Shown here: positions 8,671 to 16,898 of the stretch, one piece after another
Layout: each line of letters starts with the position of its first letter
How positions within the stretch are numbered: the first letter of the stretch is position 1
DNA from: Cyclobacteriaceae bacterium
Lineage (GTDB): Bacteria; Bacteroidota; Bacteroidia; Cytophagales; Cyclobacteriaceae
Direction of reading: 5' to 3'
Length of the DNA: 64,000 nucleotides
NCBI GenBank assembly: GCA_022841475.1
Contig: JALHRJ010000018.1
Location: 1-64,000, forward strand
Translations under genes and position numbers: made by a program
Notes under the pieces: model-generated
The model's input: the letters and a program-made list of their open reading frames with translations, nothing else
What the model was told of the DNA's origin: nothing
Database searches by the model: none

Positions 8671-10188
8671 ATGGACTACAAGAAAATAAAAACCCTTGCA
8701 CAACTTAAAAGTGCCGGCTATAAATTTAAAACTATCAAAGATGAGTTAAGGGAAAACCTGATTGCCAAACTCAGAAAAAAAGAAAACGTGTTTGAGGGAA
8801 TCTGGGGCTACGAAGAAACAGTAATACCTGATCTGGAGCGTGCCATCCTGGCGGGCCATGATATTAACCTTTTAGGTTTGCGTGGTCAGGCAAAAACGCG
8901 TCTGGCGAGATTAATGACAAATCTATTGGATGAATTCATTCCTGTAATTGAAGGTTCCGAATTAAATGATGACCCGCTTCATCCCATCTCCAGGTATGGA
9001 AAAGATAAAATTCAGGATTTGGGGGATGATACACCCATTACATGGCTTCATCGGAATGATCGCTACTCCGAAAAACTCGCCACCCCCGATGTATCCATTG
9101 CCGATTTAATAGGAGATGTGGATCCGATAAAAGCCGCTTCATTGAAGTTACCCTACTCCGATGACCGTGTTATTCATTTTGGATTGATACCCCGATCGCA
9201 CCGATGCCTTTTTGTAATTAATGAGTTGCCCGATTTGCAGGCACGCATTCAGGTTGCCCTCTTCAATATCTTGCAGGAAGGCGACATTCAGATTCGGGGA
9301 TTTAAAATTCGCTTGCCTTTGGATATTCAGTTTGTATTTACAGCCAACCCGGAAGATTATACCAATCGTGGCAGTATTGTTACTCCTTTGAAAGATCGCA
9401 TCGATAGCCAGATCATTACCCACTATCCAAAATCAATGGAGATAAGTAAGAAAATTACACAACAGGAAGCGTTGATCCGACAAGAGCAAAAAAACCTGGT
9501 AACCGTGCCAGAGATTGCCAAAGATCTGATTGAGCAGATTGCTTTTGAAGCACGTAAAAGTGAATTTGTTGATGCCAAGAGTGGTGTTTCAGCCCGACTT
9601 ACAATTTCCGCTTACGAAAACTTATTGGCTGCAGCCGAACGGAGGGCCTTGCTAAACAATGAGAAAAATACATTCGTTCGTCTTTCCGACTTTGCAGGAG
9701 TAGTACCATCTGTTACCGGGAAGGTAGAGTTAGTGTACGAAGGTCAGCAAGAAGGGCCAGGTATTGTTGCTTATAATCTGGTGGGTAAAGCTATTCGCAC
9801 CCAGTTCTTAAACTATTTTCCAGACCCTGATAAATTCCGAAAACAAAAAGATAAAAGTCCTTACAAAAAAATCAGCAATTGGTTTGGTGATGGGAATATG
9901 ATTGATCTGTTGCATGACATGAGTAATGTGGAATATGAGAAAACTCTTCGTTCGGTACCCGGTCTTCTTGACCTGGTGAACGAATTTCACAAAGGTCAGG
10001 ACAATAGTTTAAAGCTGTTCTTCATGGAGTTTGCGTTACATGGTCTTGCTGAATTTAGTTTAATCAGTAAGCACAATCTTACTTCGGGGCTTCAGTTCAA
10101 AGATTTATTAAGCAGTATGTTCAGCTTACCAAAAGATGGGGACGATGAATCGGAAGACGATGAAGCCTTCGGCAACAGTAAGCGCTGA
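8671..10188 (+). CDS. MoxR/magnesium-chelatase-like AAA+ ATPase
   Basis: 505 residues, cytoplasmic. The P-loop is GLRGQAKTR (about 67-75), in the variant form used by chelatase-type ATPases. The Walker B region is FVINELPDL, with Asn in place of the usual Asp before the Glu. FTANPEDYTNRG is the sensor 1 region and PLKDRIDSQI the arginine-finger region. The C-terminal 200 residues form a lid and extra helices. Together with the VWA protein upstream it probably makes an ATP-driven remodelling pair. The following AlbA-domain gene overlaps its 3' end, so all three may form one operon. Confidence 0.88.
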   Translation: MDYKKIKTLAQLKSAGYKFKTIKDELRENLIAKLRKKENVFEGIWGYEETVIPDLERAILAGHDINLLGLRGQAKTRLARLMTNLLDEFIPVIEGSELNDDPLHPISRYGKDKIQDLGDDTPITWLHRNDRYSEKLATPDVSIADLIGDVDPIKAASLKLPYSDDRVIHFGLIPRSHRCLFVINELPDLQARIQVALFNILQEGDIQIRGFKIRLPLDIQFVFTANPEDYTNRGSIVTPLKDRIDSQIITHYPKSMEISKKITQQEALIRQEQKNLVTVPEIAKDLIEQIAFEARKSEFVDAKSGVSARLTISAYENLLAAAERRALLNNEKNTFVRLSDFAGVVPSVTGKVELVYEGQQEGPGIVAYNLVGKAIRTQFLNYFPDPDKFRKQKDKSPYKKISNWFGDGNMIDLLHDMSNVEYEKTLRSVPGLLDLVNEFHKGQDNSLKLFFMEFALHGLAEFSLISKHNLTSGLQFKDLLSSMFSLPKDGDDESEDDEAFGNSKR

Positions 10189-10828
10189 TGTTCTGCACTT
10201 ACGCGAATTAAAAAGACTGGTATCCGAAGGAGAAGGTCTTCAACTTGAGTTTAAAAGAAAGGCAGCCTACCCGGAGAAGATCGTTCGGGAATTAATCGCC
10301 TTTGCCAACACACACGGGGGCACACTACTTATTGGCGTTGACGATGATGGCAGTATACCTGGTATAAAATACCCTGATGAGGAAGCCCATGTAGTCATTG
10401 AATCATTGAAGGCCCATTGCCGACCTCCGCTTCTCTATCATGAAACAACGGTTTCTATTTCTGAAAACAGGTTTGTGGTTCGGTTTGATATTCCACCCAG
10501 CGCTCAGCGACCACATTATCTTGTGATGGGCAAGGCTGCTCGTGAAACGTTTGTTCGTGTTAATGACATGAGTATTAAAGCGAGTGCCGAGATGGAGGAG
10601 ATTTTACGAAGAACTAAAAAGAAGCGTGATACTCGTTTTATCTTTGGTGAAGCTGAAAAAAAATTAATGGAATACCTGGAGATGAAGCCTTCCATAACCC
10701 TCGCGGACTACCGAAAATTTTCCGGGCTAAATCGCTTTCAGGCCAGTCGCAAACTCATTTTATTAGTCTTGGCCAACGTGCTCAAAATTTCCGCTTCTGA
10801 AAAAGGAGATTTATATTCAAGGGTTTAG
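10136..10828 (+). CDS. AlbA_2-domain (Schlafen-like) ATP-binding protein
   Basis: 230 residues if started at 10136. In-frame ATGs at 10145 and 10160 are equally possible, and all overlap the end of the AAA gene. Residues about 30-140 form an AlbA_2 domain: EGLQLEFKRK, ELIAFANTHGGTLLIGVDDDG and FVRVNDMS. The C-terminal 70 residues resemble a winged helix (FGEAEKKLMEYLEM...). Family members are often annotated as putative transcriptional regulators or ATP-binding proteins. The target is unknown. A strong terminator hairpin lies downstream at 10934-11001. Confidence 0.85.
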   Translation: MGTMNRKTMKPSATVSADVLHLRELKRLVSEGEGLQLEFKRKAAYPEKIVRELIAFANTHGGTLLIGVDDDGSIPGIKYPDEEAHVVIESLKAHCRPPLLYHETTVSISENRFVVRFDIPPSAQRPHYLVMGKAARETFVRVNDMSIKASAEMEEILRRTKKKRDTRFIFGEAEKKLMEYLEMKPSITLADYRKFSGLNRFQASRKLILLVLANVLKISASEKGDLYSRV

Positions 10829-10933
10829 CCTTATGCAGTTGAATTAATTGATCATTCATAATAAAAAGATTACCTCAATCTTTTGCATTTTTTCACCTGC
10901 TTTCGTTAGATTTCGCTAATTGAATTGATGTCG

Positions 10934-11001
10934 CGAAGATACGTTTCATACTTGCAGGGTTTATTTACACCATTGTAAGAAACGTGTCTTCGTTTTTTTT
11001 T
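10934..11001 (+). terminator. Rho-independent terminator just upstream of the phoH-type gene
   Basis: CGAAGATACGTTTC (10934-10947) pairs with GAAACGTGTCTTCG (10979-10992) over 14 bases, with one G-U pair. The loop is about 31 bases and nine T follow (10993-11001). It ends the AlbA operon and lies only 12 bases before the next start codon. The next gene must therefore start its transcript inside the loop region (TACTTGC at about 10950 is a possible -7 element) or depend on read-through. Confidence 0.75.
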
Positions 11002-11012
11002 AACCTGATACT

Positions 11013-12356
11013 ATGAGCAAGAAAGACAAGGAAAAGAAGATTTTCGTACTCGACACCTCCGTAATCATTTATGAACACAACAGTATTCTGAACTTCGATG
11101 AGCATGATATCGGAATTCCGATAACGGTGCTGGAAGAGCTTGACAACTTCAAGAAAGGTAATGACACCAAAAATTTTGAGGCCCGTGAGTTTATTCGCTT
11201 AATAGACAAACTGGCTAAAGATCAAATGCTGCACCATTGGCATCCGATCAATGGAAAAGGCAAGGGAAATTTTAAGGTGGTGATGGATACCGGTGGAACC
11301 AGTCAGCTGGATGCGAATAAAGTATTTAACGAGGACAAACCAGATCACCGGATTCTTAACTCGGCATTGTTACTACAAAAAGAAGAGAAAGGTCGAAAAG
11401 TAATTCTGGTTTCGAAAGACATAAACCTTCGACTCAAAGCCAAGGCACTTGGCCTGCAGGCTGAAGATTATACAACGGGAAAAGTACAAAACATCAGCTC
11501 GCTGCATACTGGGCGCACGGTGATAGAAGAGGTAGATCCTTCTATCATTAATCTTATGTATGAGAAAGGCTATTGCCCGCCCGGAGAAGTGCTGGGTAAG
11601 GATAAGCCTATGAAGAACCACTATTATATTTTGAAGAGTGGAAAAAAATCAGTGTTGGCTTTTTATAATTCCGCCAATGGGATGGTGGAGCAGGTTGAAA
11701 AAAGAAATGCGTATGGCATTAAACCCCGCAATGCCGAACAGGCATTTGCTATTCATGCTGTATTAAAACCTGAGATCAAACTGGTTTCCATGCAAGGAGT
11801 AGCCGGAACCGGAAAAACTCTGATTGCCTTGGCCGCTGCCCTCGAACAAAAACGTGAGTACAAACAAATCTATCTCGCAAGGCCTATTGTTCCGCTTAGT
11901 AATAAAGATATTGGCTATTTACCGGGCGATATCAAATCGAAACTAAATCCTTACATGGAACCCTTGTGGGATAATCTGAAGTTTATCCAGAATCAATACA
12001 GCGAATCCGACAAGGAATATTCTAAAATCACAGAAATGGTTACGAATGAAAAGTTAGTGATCACACCGCTGGCTTACATTCGTGGCAGGAGCTTGTCTAA
12101 CATTTGCTTTATTGTTGATGAAGCACAAAACCTGACACCGCATGAGGTAAAAACAATTATCACCCGTGCTGGTGAAAATACAAAAATCATTTTCACTGGA
12201 GACATTCATCAGATTGACACTCCCTATCTTGATTCCCAAAGTAACGGGCTGTCTTACCTGATTGATCGTTTAAAAGATCATGAACTTTATGCTCACGTAA
12301 CCTTAGAGAAGGGTGAGCGATCTGAGTTGGCTAATCTTGCCAACGAACTTCTATAA
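11013..12356 (+). CDS. PIN-PhoH fusion: PhoH-family ATPase with N-terminal PIN nuclease domain
   Basis: 447 residues. The PIN domain (about 8-150) begins VLDTSVIIY, with acidic residues placed as in metal-dependent RNases. The PhoH ATPase domain (about 230-447) has Walker A GVAGTGKT and Walker B FIVDEAQN, followed by FTGDIHQID. Proteins of this layout (PhoH2 type) couple RNA unwinding with RNA cleavage. It is a single-gene unit. Upstream lies a terminator 12 bases before the start, and downstream the hairpin at 12365-12405. Confidence 0.93.
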   Translation: MSKKDKEKKIFVLDTSVIIYEHNSILNFDEHDIGIPITVLEELDNFKKGNDTKNFEAREFIRLIDKLAKDQMLHHWHPINGKGKGNFKVVMDTGGTSQLDANKVFNEDKPDHRILNSALLLQKEEKGRKVILVSKDINLRLKAKALGLQAEDYTTGKVQNISSLHTGRTVIEEVDPSIINLMYEKGYCPPGEVLGKDKPMKNHYYILKSGKKSVLAFYNSANGMVEQVEKRNAYGIKPRNAEQAFAIHAVLKPEIKLVSMQGVAGTGKTLIALAAALEQKREYKQIYLARPIVPLSNKDIGYLPGDIKSKLNPYMEPLWDNLKFIQNQYSESDKEYSKITEMVTNEKLVITPLAYIRGRSLSNICFIVDEAQNLTPHEVKTIITRAGENTKIIFTGDIHQIDTPYLDSQSNGLSYLIDRLKDHELYAHVTLEKGERSELANLANELL

Positions 12357-12364
12357 AATACAAC

Positions 12365-12405
12365 CCACAGATTCGCAGAGTTAATCAGTGAATCTGTGGC
12401 TATTT
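12365..12405. terminator. Bidirectional terminator between phoH-type gene and sucD
   Basis: CCACAGATTC (12365-12374) pairs with GAATCTGTGG (12390-12399), ten perfect pairs with a 15-base loop, followed by CTATTTTATT. It sits between the convergent phoH-type gene (stop at 12356) and sucD (stop at 12421) and can serve both. Confidence 0.65.
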
Positions 12406-12420
12406 TATTCTTTCTCTGTA

Positions 12421-13296
12421 TTATTTTCCTAACGCTGTCAGCATGGTTTCTCCTATCAATGCGGGAGACTCAACCACATGAATGCCGCATTCGCGCATAA
12501 TCTTCATTTTGGCATCTGCCGTATCATCAGCACCACCGATAATTGCACCGGCATGACCCATTCTCCTTCCGGGAGGCGCAGTCTGACCCGCAATGAAACC
12601 AACCACTGGCTTTTTGTTACCATTTTCTTTAATCCAACGAGCCGCTACGGGTTCATAGTTTCCTCCAATCTCACCAATCATTACGATCGCATCGGTCTCC
12701 GGATCATTCATGAGCAATTCTACAGCATCTTTAGTAGGTGTACCGATGATAGGATCTCCCCCAATACCAATCGCTGTCGAGACTCCCAATCCTGCTTTTA
12801 CAATTTGATCAGCCGCTTCATACGTAAGGGTTCCTGACTTCGAAACAATTCCAATTCTTCCCTTCTTAAAAACGAAGCCGGGCATAATGCCCACCTTGGC
12901 TTCGCCAGGAGTAATTACACCCGGACAGTTTGGTCCTACCAGGGTCGCGCCTTTTTCCTTCACATATTTTTTGGCAATCATCATATCCTTGACAGGAATA
13001 CCTTCCGTGATGGCAACGATAACTTTGATTCCTCCTTCAGCCGCCTCCATGATAGAATCTGCAGCGAATGCCGGAGGCACAAAAATTATACTTACATCAG
13101 CACCGGTTTTTTCAACGGCTTCCTTAACAGTATTAAATACGGGACGCCCCAAATGCACTTGCCCACCCTTGGCCGGTGTTACTCCACCCACCACATTGGT
13201 TCCATACTCGATCATCTGACCCGCGTGGAAGGTTCCCTCAGAACCTGTGAATCCCTGAACAATGATGCGGGAGTTTTTATTTACAAGAACACTCAT
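12421..13296 (-). CDS. sucD: Succinyl-CoA synthetase (ADP-forming) alpha subunit
   Basis: 291 residues, the usual length. It catalyses the substrate-level phosphorylation step of the TCA cycle with the beta subunit SucC. The CoA-binding fold begins with [26 protein letters not shown] and [10 protein letters not shown] are conserved, and the phosphohistidine loop reads GHAGAIIGG (about 246-254). sucC is not adjacent, which is common in this phylum. It is the only gene of its transcript; the next gene upstream on the same strand ends in a terminator at 13366-13392. Confidence 0.97.
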   Translation of the reverse strand: MSVLVNKNSRIIVQGFTGSEGTFHAGQMIEYGTNVVGGVTPAKGGQVHLGRPVFNTVKEAVEKTGADVSIIFVPPAFAADSIMEAAEGGIKVIVAITEGIPVKDMMIAKKYVKEKGATLVGPNCPGVITPGEAKVGIMPGFVFKKGRIGIVSKSGTLTYEAADQIVKAGLGVSTAIGIGGDPIIGTPTKDAVELLMNDPETDAIVMIGEIGGNYEPVAARWIKENGNKKPVVGFIAGQTAPPGRRMGHAGAIIGGADDTADAKMKIMRECGIHVVESPALIGETMLTALGK

Positions 13297-13365
13297 AAGA
13301 AAAAGGTTAGCTCACAAAATTAGGATAATAATGTTGTTGGCCAAATGAAGCAAACCGGGCAAGAA

Positions 13366-13392
13366 ACAAAAAACCCCGCGGAAAGGCGGGGT
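13366..13392 (-). terminator. Rho-independent terminator of the CHASE2-TPR operon
   Basis: On the minus strand ACCCCGC and GCGGGGT form the stem, with a short CTTTCC loop and a run of six T. It lies 24 bases after the stop codon of the TPR gene and separates that operon from sucD. Confidence 0.88.
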
Positions 13393-13415
13393 CTTTATGT
13401 TCAGTAGCAATGAAG

Positions 13416-14312
13416 TTAAGGCTTGATTACCTTAAGCTTATTTCTAAGCAGAAATTCTTCATAGTATTCTTTGTAGGTTACATCATCCGGTGCAAGTTTG
13501 ATAGCTTGTTCATAGGCTGTAATCGCATCAATCAACAGCTTATTTTGTTCGTAAAAGCCTGCAATGAATAATTTATTGAAAGCTGATTCTCCGGGTAGAT
13601 CATTTACTATTTCCTTATAAGACACATTGATTTTTTCGCGTTCACCAGCTGAAAGCTTTTTGATTAAGTACCTTTCGTCCGACTTGGTGCCTGTGGTCTT
13701 GGATTGAATTTCGACAAGGATAGCCGTTTCACCCGAAAACTTAGGGTCATTTAAATCAATGGAGACAGAATTTTCAGGAGTCTCAATCTTCGTTAAAACA
13801 TCATCAAACATATTCAAGAATGTAACTGTGAAAGGTCCCTTTTCTTCATTGGCCCAGTTCACATAAACGATGTTATTGAACACACTGGAATACTGATTGT
13901 TGGGCAGGTAAACTTTAATTCCCAAACCTCTATGAACAGCCCCTGTTGCACTCAATCTGTTTTTCTTTGCTTCTGCTGAGTTACTACTCAAAATAAAGTC
14001 GGTGTATTTATTTAGAACGCTGGACGTTCCACTCACCTGTTTCGCCAGATCAGCAACTTTATAGGTATCTGCCTTTTTTACTTCAAGTGGCTTGCCTGAG
14101 GAGTGAACTAAGCCAATGGAAGCGTTTTCGGTGATTTTTAGCTCATCACCTAGTTTTAGACTAGCACCGGTTTTAACGGGTTGCCAGGAATCGCCTGTTT
14201 TTATTTCATTTGCACCTTTATTGGCCAAAACCCGGAACGTATAATCCTGGGCATAAACAAGCGTACTCAAAGTGAAAAAGCCAACTAATAACAAAATTCT
14301 GCCTTTTTTCAT
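13416..14312 (-). CDS. Exported FecR-like/TPR protein, partner of CHASE2 membrane protein
   Basis: 298 residues with a signal peptide (about 1-21, ending VYAQ). Residues about 28-100 resemble a FecR-type beta domain (GDSWQPVKTGASLKLGDEL). The last 60 residues form a tetratricopeptide pair (FIAGFYEQNKLLIDAITAYEQAIKLAPDD). It probably acts in the periplasm as a scaffold. The gene lies 55 bases after a CHASE2 gene on the same strand, so the two are probably made together. No enzymatic motif is visible. Confidence 0.75.
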   Translation of the reverse strand: MKKGRILLLVGFFTLSTLVYAQDYTFRVLANKGANEIKTGDSWQPVKTGASLKLGDELKITENASIGLVHSSGKPLEVKKADTYKVADLAKQVSGTSSVLNKYTDFILSSNSAEAKKNRLSATGAVHRGLGIKVYLPNNQYSSVFNNIVYVNWANEEKGPFTVTFLNMFDDVLTKIETPENSVSIDLNDPKFSGETAILVEIQSKTTGTKSDERYLIKKLSAGEREKINVSYKEIVNDLPGESAFNKLFIAGFYEQNKLLIDAITAYEQAIKLAPDDVTYKEYYEEFLLRNKLKVIKP

Positions 14313-14367
14313 GGTTTTTAATGGATTTGCAATTCGAAAATACTAAAAAATCGTGCCAATTTCGACT

Positions 14368-15687
14368 TCACTCACTTAATACTTCCTTTGGTTCTTTGGT
14401 AAGCCACTTCCTGATTTGATTCTGGAATCCTTTATAAATATCATAACAAGGACCCACTAATGCCGAAGCAGCAAGGGTAAGGGAGAGATCGAGCTTGAAA
14501 GTATAAGTAGCAAAACAATAGATAATCAGACCTGAAACCGTAAGAAGTAAAATGACCTGTATAACAACTGATAGCGTATCAAACCAAAGCGGTAAATGCT
14601 CATCAATTAGGATAAATAAAATAACTGTAAAAAAGCAAATAACCAAGGCGATCGATACCTGTAACCACTCGGGGAGTTCGTTCACATAATCCTCATTAAG
14701 AATCATAGCAACTGCATTTGCGTGTACAACCAACCCAAACATATCGGGATTAGCTCGGCCGGCTACCTTTTTATTAAGTGGCGTGAAGAATTTATCTTCC
14801 CAACTAGGATCGCCAAAATAATCACCCATAGACCCCATCATAACAATGCTTCCCTCGAAGATGTCCTTTATGTATTCATCCCTTAACAATTGTTCCCAAT
14901 CCACAGCGTAAAACATAATAGGATAGCGTGTAGTCGAAAGCTCTTTACTTTGCAAACTTCCAAGCCTGTTATCCTGCAATTCTACATTCCCTTTAAAGTC
15001 GATTATCTCCTCCTCTTTATCACGGGCCAAAAACTTTATAGCCTTTACAGAATCATACTTCATAGCCACCTGAACACTAAATGCCAATTCGTCTTTACCA
15101 TTAACTTTCATTTTAGGAAACAAAGACCTGCAAAGTTTTACATCTTCTTGATAATCCGCTCCAGTCGGAAGATTTGCATACGCATTTGTAGCAAACCTGC
15201 TAAACATTTCATCGGAGTATTCGATAGAATCATAAACATCAATCTCTTTCTTTTTCTCCAATTCACGGGTTTGAAGAAGTTTTGTAACCAATACAACATT
15301 CCCCGCTTCCTGAATAGCATTACTTAGCATCAAGTTACCCAGTGTATCCAGGAGTTGCGGACAATTCAACGTGTCATACAACCCTCCTTCACAATCAAAA
15401 AAACTATCTATACCAATTACCTTCGGCTTATGTTGTTTGATTTTCATGATCTGTTGTGCGATTAGTCCGCGATTCGGAGCTAAATTCACAAGTACGATCC
15501 GTTGATCAACAAGGGGATCAGGTCTTAAATTAGAAAACGCATAGTCCGTGAGTTCAAAATCAGTGAGTGCTTGTGAAATGGGATCAAATGCACTGAAAAA
15601 TTTAAAATCAGTAATCTTATCCACCCCCCACATCATGCAGAATACAAAGGTTGTGATGGCGAGACTTTGGAGAGAGAGTTTTTTCAT
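14368..15687 (-). CDS. CHASE2-domain membrane sensor protein
   Basis: 439 residues. One membrane helix lies at about 8-24, then a large periplasmic CHASE2 domain (about 30-330, with RIVLVNLAPNRG, VIGIDSFFDCEGG and GLVVHANAVAMIL). Three membrane helices follow at about 345-430. CHASE2 is an extracytoplasmic sensor domain. Here no kinase or cyclase follows it, so signal output must go through another protein, possibly the TPR protein encoded next. The ligand is unknown. Confidence 0.85.
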   Translation of the reverse strand: MKKLSLQSLAITTFVFCMMWGVDKITDFKFFSAFDPISQALTDFELTDYAFSNLRPDPLVDQRIVLVNLAPNRGLIAQQIMKIKQHKPKVIGIDSFFDCEGGLYDTLNCPQLLDTLGNLMLSNAIQEAGNVVLVTKLLQTRELEKKKEIDVYDSIEYSDEMFSRFATNAYANLPTGADYQEDVKLCRSLFPKMKVNGKDELAFSVQVAMKYDSVKAIKFLARDKEEEIIDFKGNVELQDNRLGSLQSKELSTTRYPIMFYAVDWEQLLRDEYIKDIFEGSIVMMGSMGDYFGDPSWEDKFFTPLNKKVAGRANPDMFGLVVHANAVAMILNEDYVNELPEWLQVSIALVICFFTVILFILIDEHLPLWFDTLSVVIQVILLLTVSGLIIYCFATYTFKLDLSLTLAASALVGPCYDIYKGFQNQIRKWLTKEPKEVLSE

Positions 15688-15740
15688 AGTAGGGCTAAGT
15701 TCATAATAAATTTAGAAATTTAGAACAAATCTGGTTCGCC

Positions 15741-16739
15741 TTGAATAAAACAGTATCAAATCGACTTTCCCTTGCACAGTTTTCCCGGGAAATACTTAAC
15801 GGGAATACAGTGGTTTTGGCACAAGCCATTACACTAATTGAAAGCACGCGTCCCGATGATATTGTTGTGGCCAATGAATTGGTTGAAAAGTTGTTGCCCC
15901 ATTCAGGAAAATCCATACGAATTGGGATTACCGGAGTGCCTGGCGTTGGTAAGAGTACCTTCATCGAGTCATTTGGCAAGTTGCTAACCGCTCAATCCAA
16001 AAAGATTGCTGTACTGGCTGTAGATCCGTCCAGTTCCAAAACAAAAGGAAGTATCCTCGGTGATAAAACAAGAATGGATGAACTATCAAAGGATCCCTAC
16101 GCCTTCATTCGACCCACATCAACCGGAACAACATTGGGTGGTGTGGCCGACCGAACCCGGGAAGCAATTATTCTATGCGAGGCGGCTGGCTTTGAAATTA
16201 TTATCATTGAAACAGTTGGCGTAGGGCAATCTGAAACTGTAGTCCGCAATCTGGTTGATTTTTTTCTTTTGCTGATGCTGGCTGGTGCCGGTGACGAATT
16301 GCAGGGGATAAAGAAAGGAATTATGGAGATGGCCGATGGTGTGGTGATAACGAAAGCGGATGGTGAGAATGTAAGTAAGGCCAATCAGGCCATGGCTGAT
16401 TATCAACATGCTTTGCATTTGTTCTTGGAATCAGATTCTGGCTGGAAGCCAAAAGTAATTACTAGCTCAGCAGTAGAGAACCAGGGCATTCATGAGACTT
16501 GGCAACTCATTAAAGACTATGTAAGCTTTGCTCAATCCAATAATTACTTCAAAAAAAATAGGGAACAACAAAATCTGATCTGGTTTCACGATACGTTGCA
16601 ACATTTACTTAGGAACAAGCTCAATCAGTCAAAAGAAATCAAGCTGAAAATAAAGTCATTCGAAAAAGCTATCATAGATAATGCTGTACTCCCCTCAAGG
16701 GCGGCACAGGAAATTATTCAGGAATTTTTCGGGGCTTAG
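15741..16739 (+). CDS. meaB: Methylmalonyl-CoA mutase-associated GTPase MeaB
   Basis: 332 residues. The G3E-family GTPase protects and reloads B12-dependent methylmalonyl-CoA mutase. Visible motifs are Walker A GVPGVGKST (about 61-69), AVDPSSSKTKGSILGDKTRM, FIRPTSTGTTLGG, ETVGVGQSE and ITKADG. The only start near the conserved N-terminus is a TTG at 15741, since the frame has a stop at 15696-15698 and no ATG before it. Its 3' end overlaps by 26 bases a small gene on the other strand. Nearby B12 uptake genes fit its role. Confidence 0.93.
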   Translation: MNKTVSNRLSLAQFSREILNGNTVVLAQAITLIESTRPDDIVVANELVEKLLPHSGKSIRIGITGVPGVGKSTFIESFGKLLTAQSKKIAVLAVDPSSSKTKGSILGDKTRMDELSKDPYAFIRPTSTGTTLGGVADRTREAIILCEAAGFEIIIIETVGVGQSETVVRNLVDFFLLLMLAGAGDELQGIKKGIMEMADGVVITKADGENVSKANQAMADYQHALHLFLESDSGWKPKVITSSAVENQGIHETWQLIKDYVSFAQSNNYFKKNREQQNLIWFHDTLQHLLRNKLNQSKEIKLKIKSFEKAIIDNAVLPSRAAQEIIQEFFGA

Positions 16740-16893
16740 ATTTTTTATCGGTACCATAAGGACAATGACGGCATTTATTCTCGCAGCAAAATCCTCGCTT
16801 TAAATGATACGCGGAAGTGAAAACCATAAGTCCGTTTTCCATGTAATAGTCCTCACCTTCTGCTGCCTTAACTTTATTGGCTTTAACTCTCAC
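16714..16893 (-). CDS. DUF5522-type small cysteine-rich protein
   Basis: A 59-residue reading frame starts with GTG at 16891-16893 and ends with TAA at 16714-16716. It contains YYMENGLMVFTSAYHLKRG followed by FCCENKCRHCPYG. The five-cysteine pattern CC(x3)C(x2)C and the ending HCPYG match the small DUF5522 family of Bacteroidota and Proteobacteria. The cysteines may bind a metal, but the function is unknown. It begins 5 bases after the BtuB-type receptor gene on the same strand and may be translationally coupled to it. Its end overlaps meaB tail to tail. Confidence 0.8.
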   Translation of the reverse strand: MRVKANKVKAAEGEDYYMENGLMVFTSAYHLKRGFCCENKCRHCPYGTDKKSKPRKIPE

Positions 16894-16898
16894 GGTTT

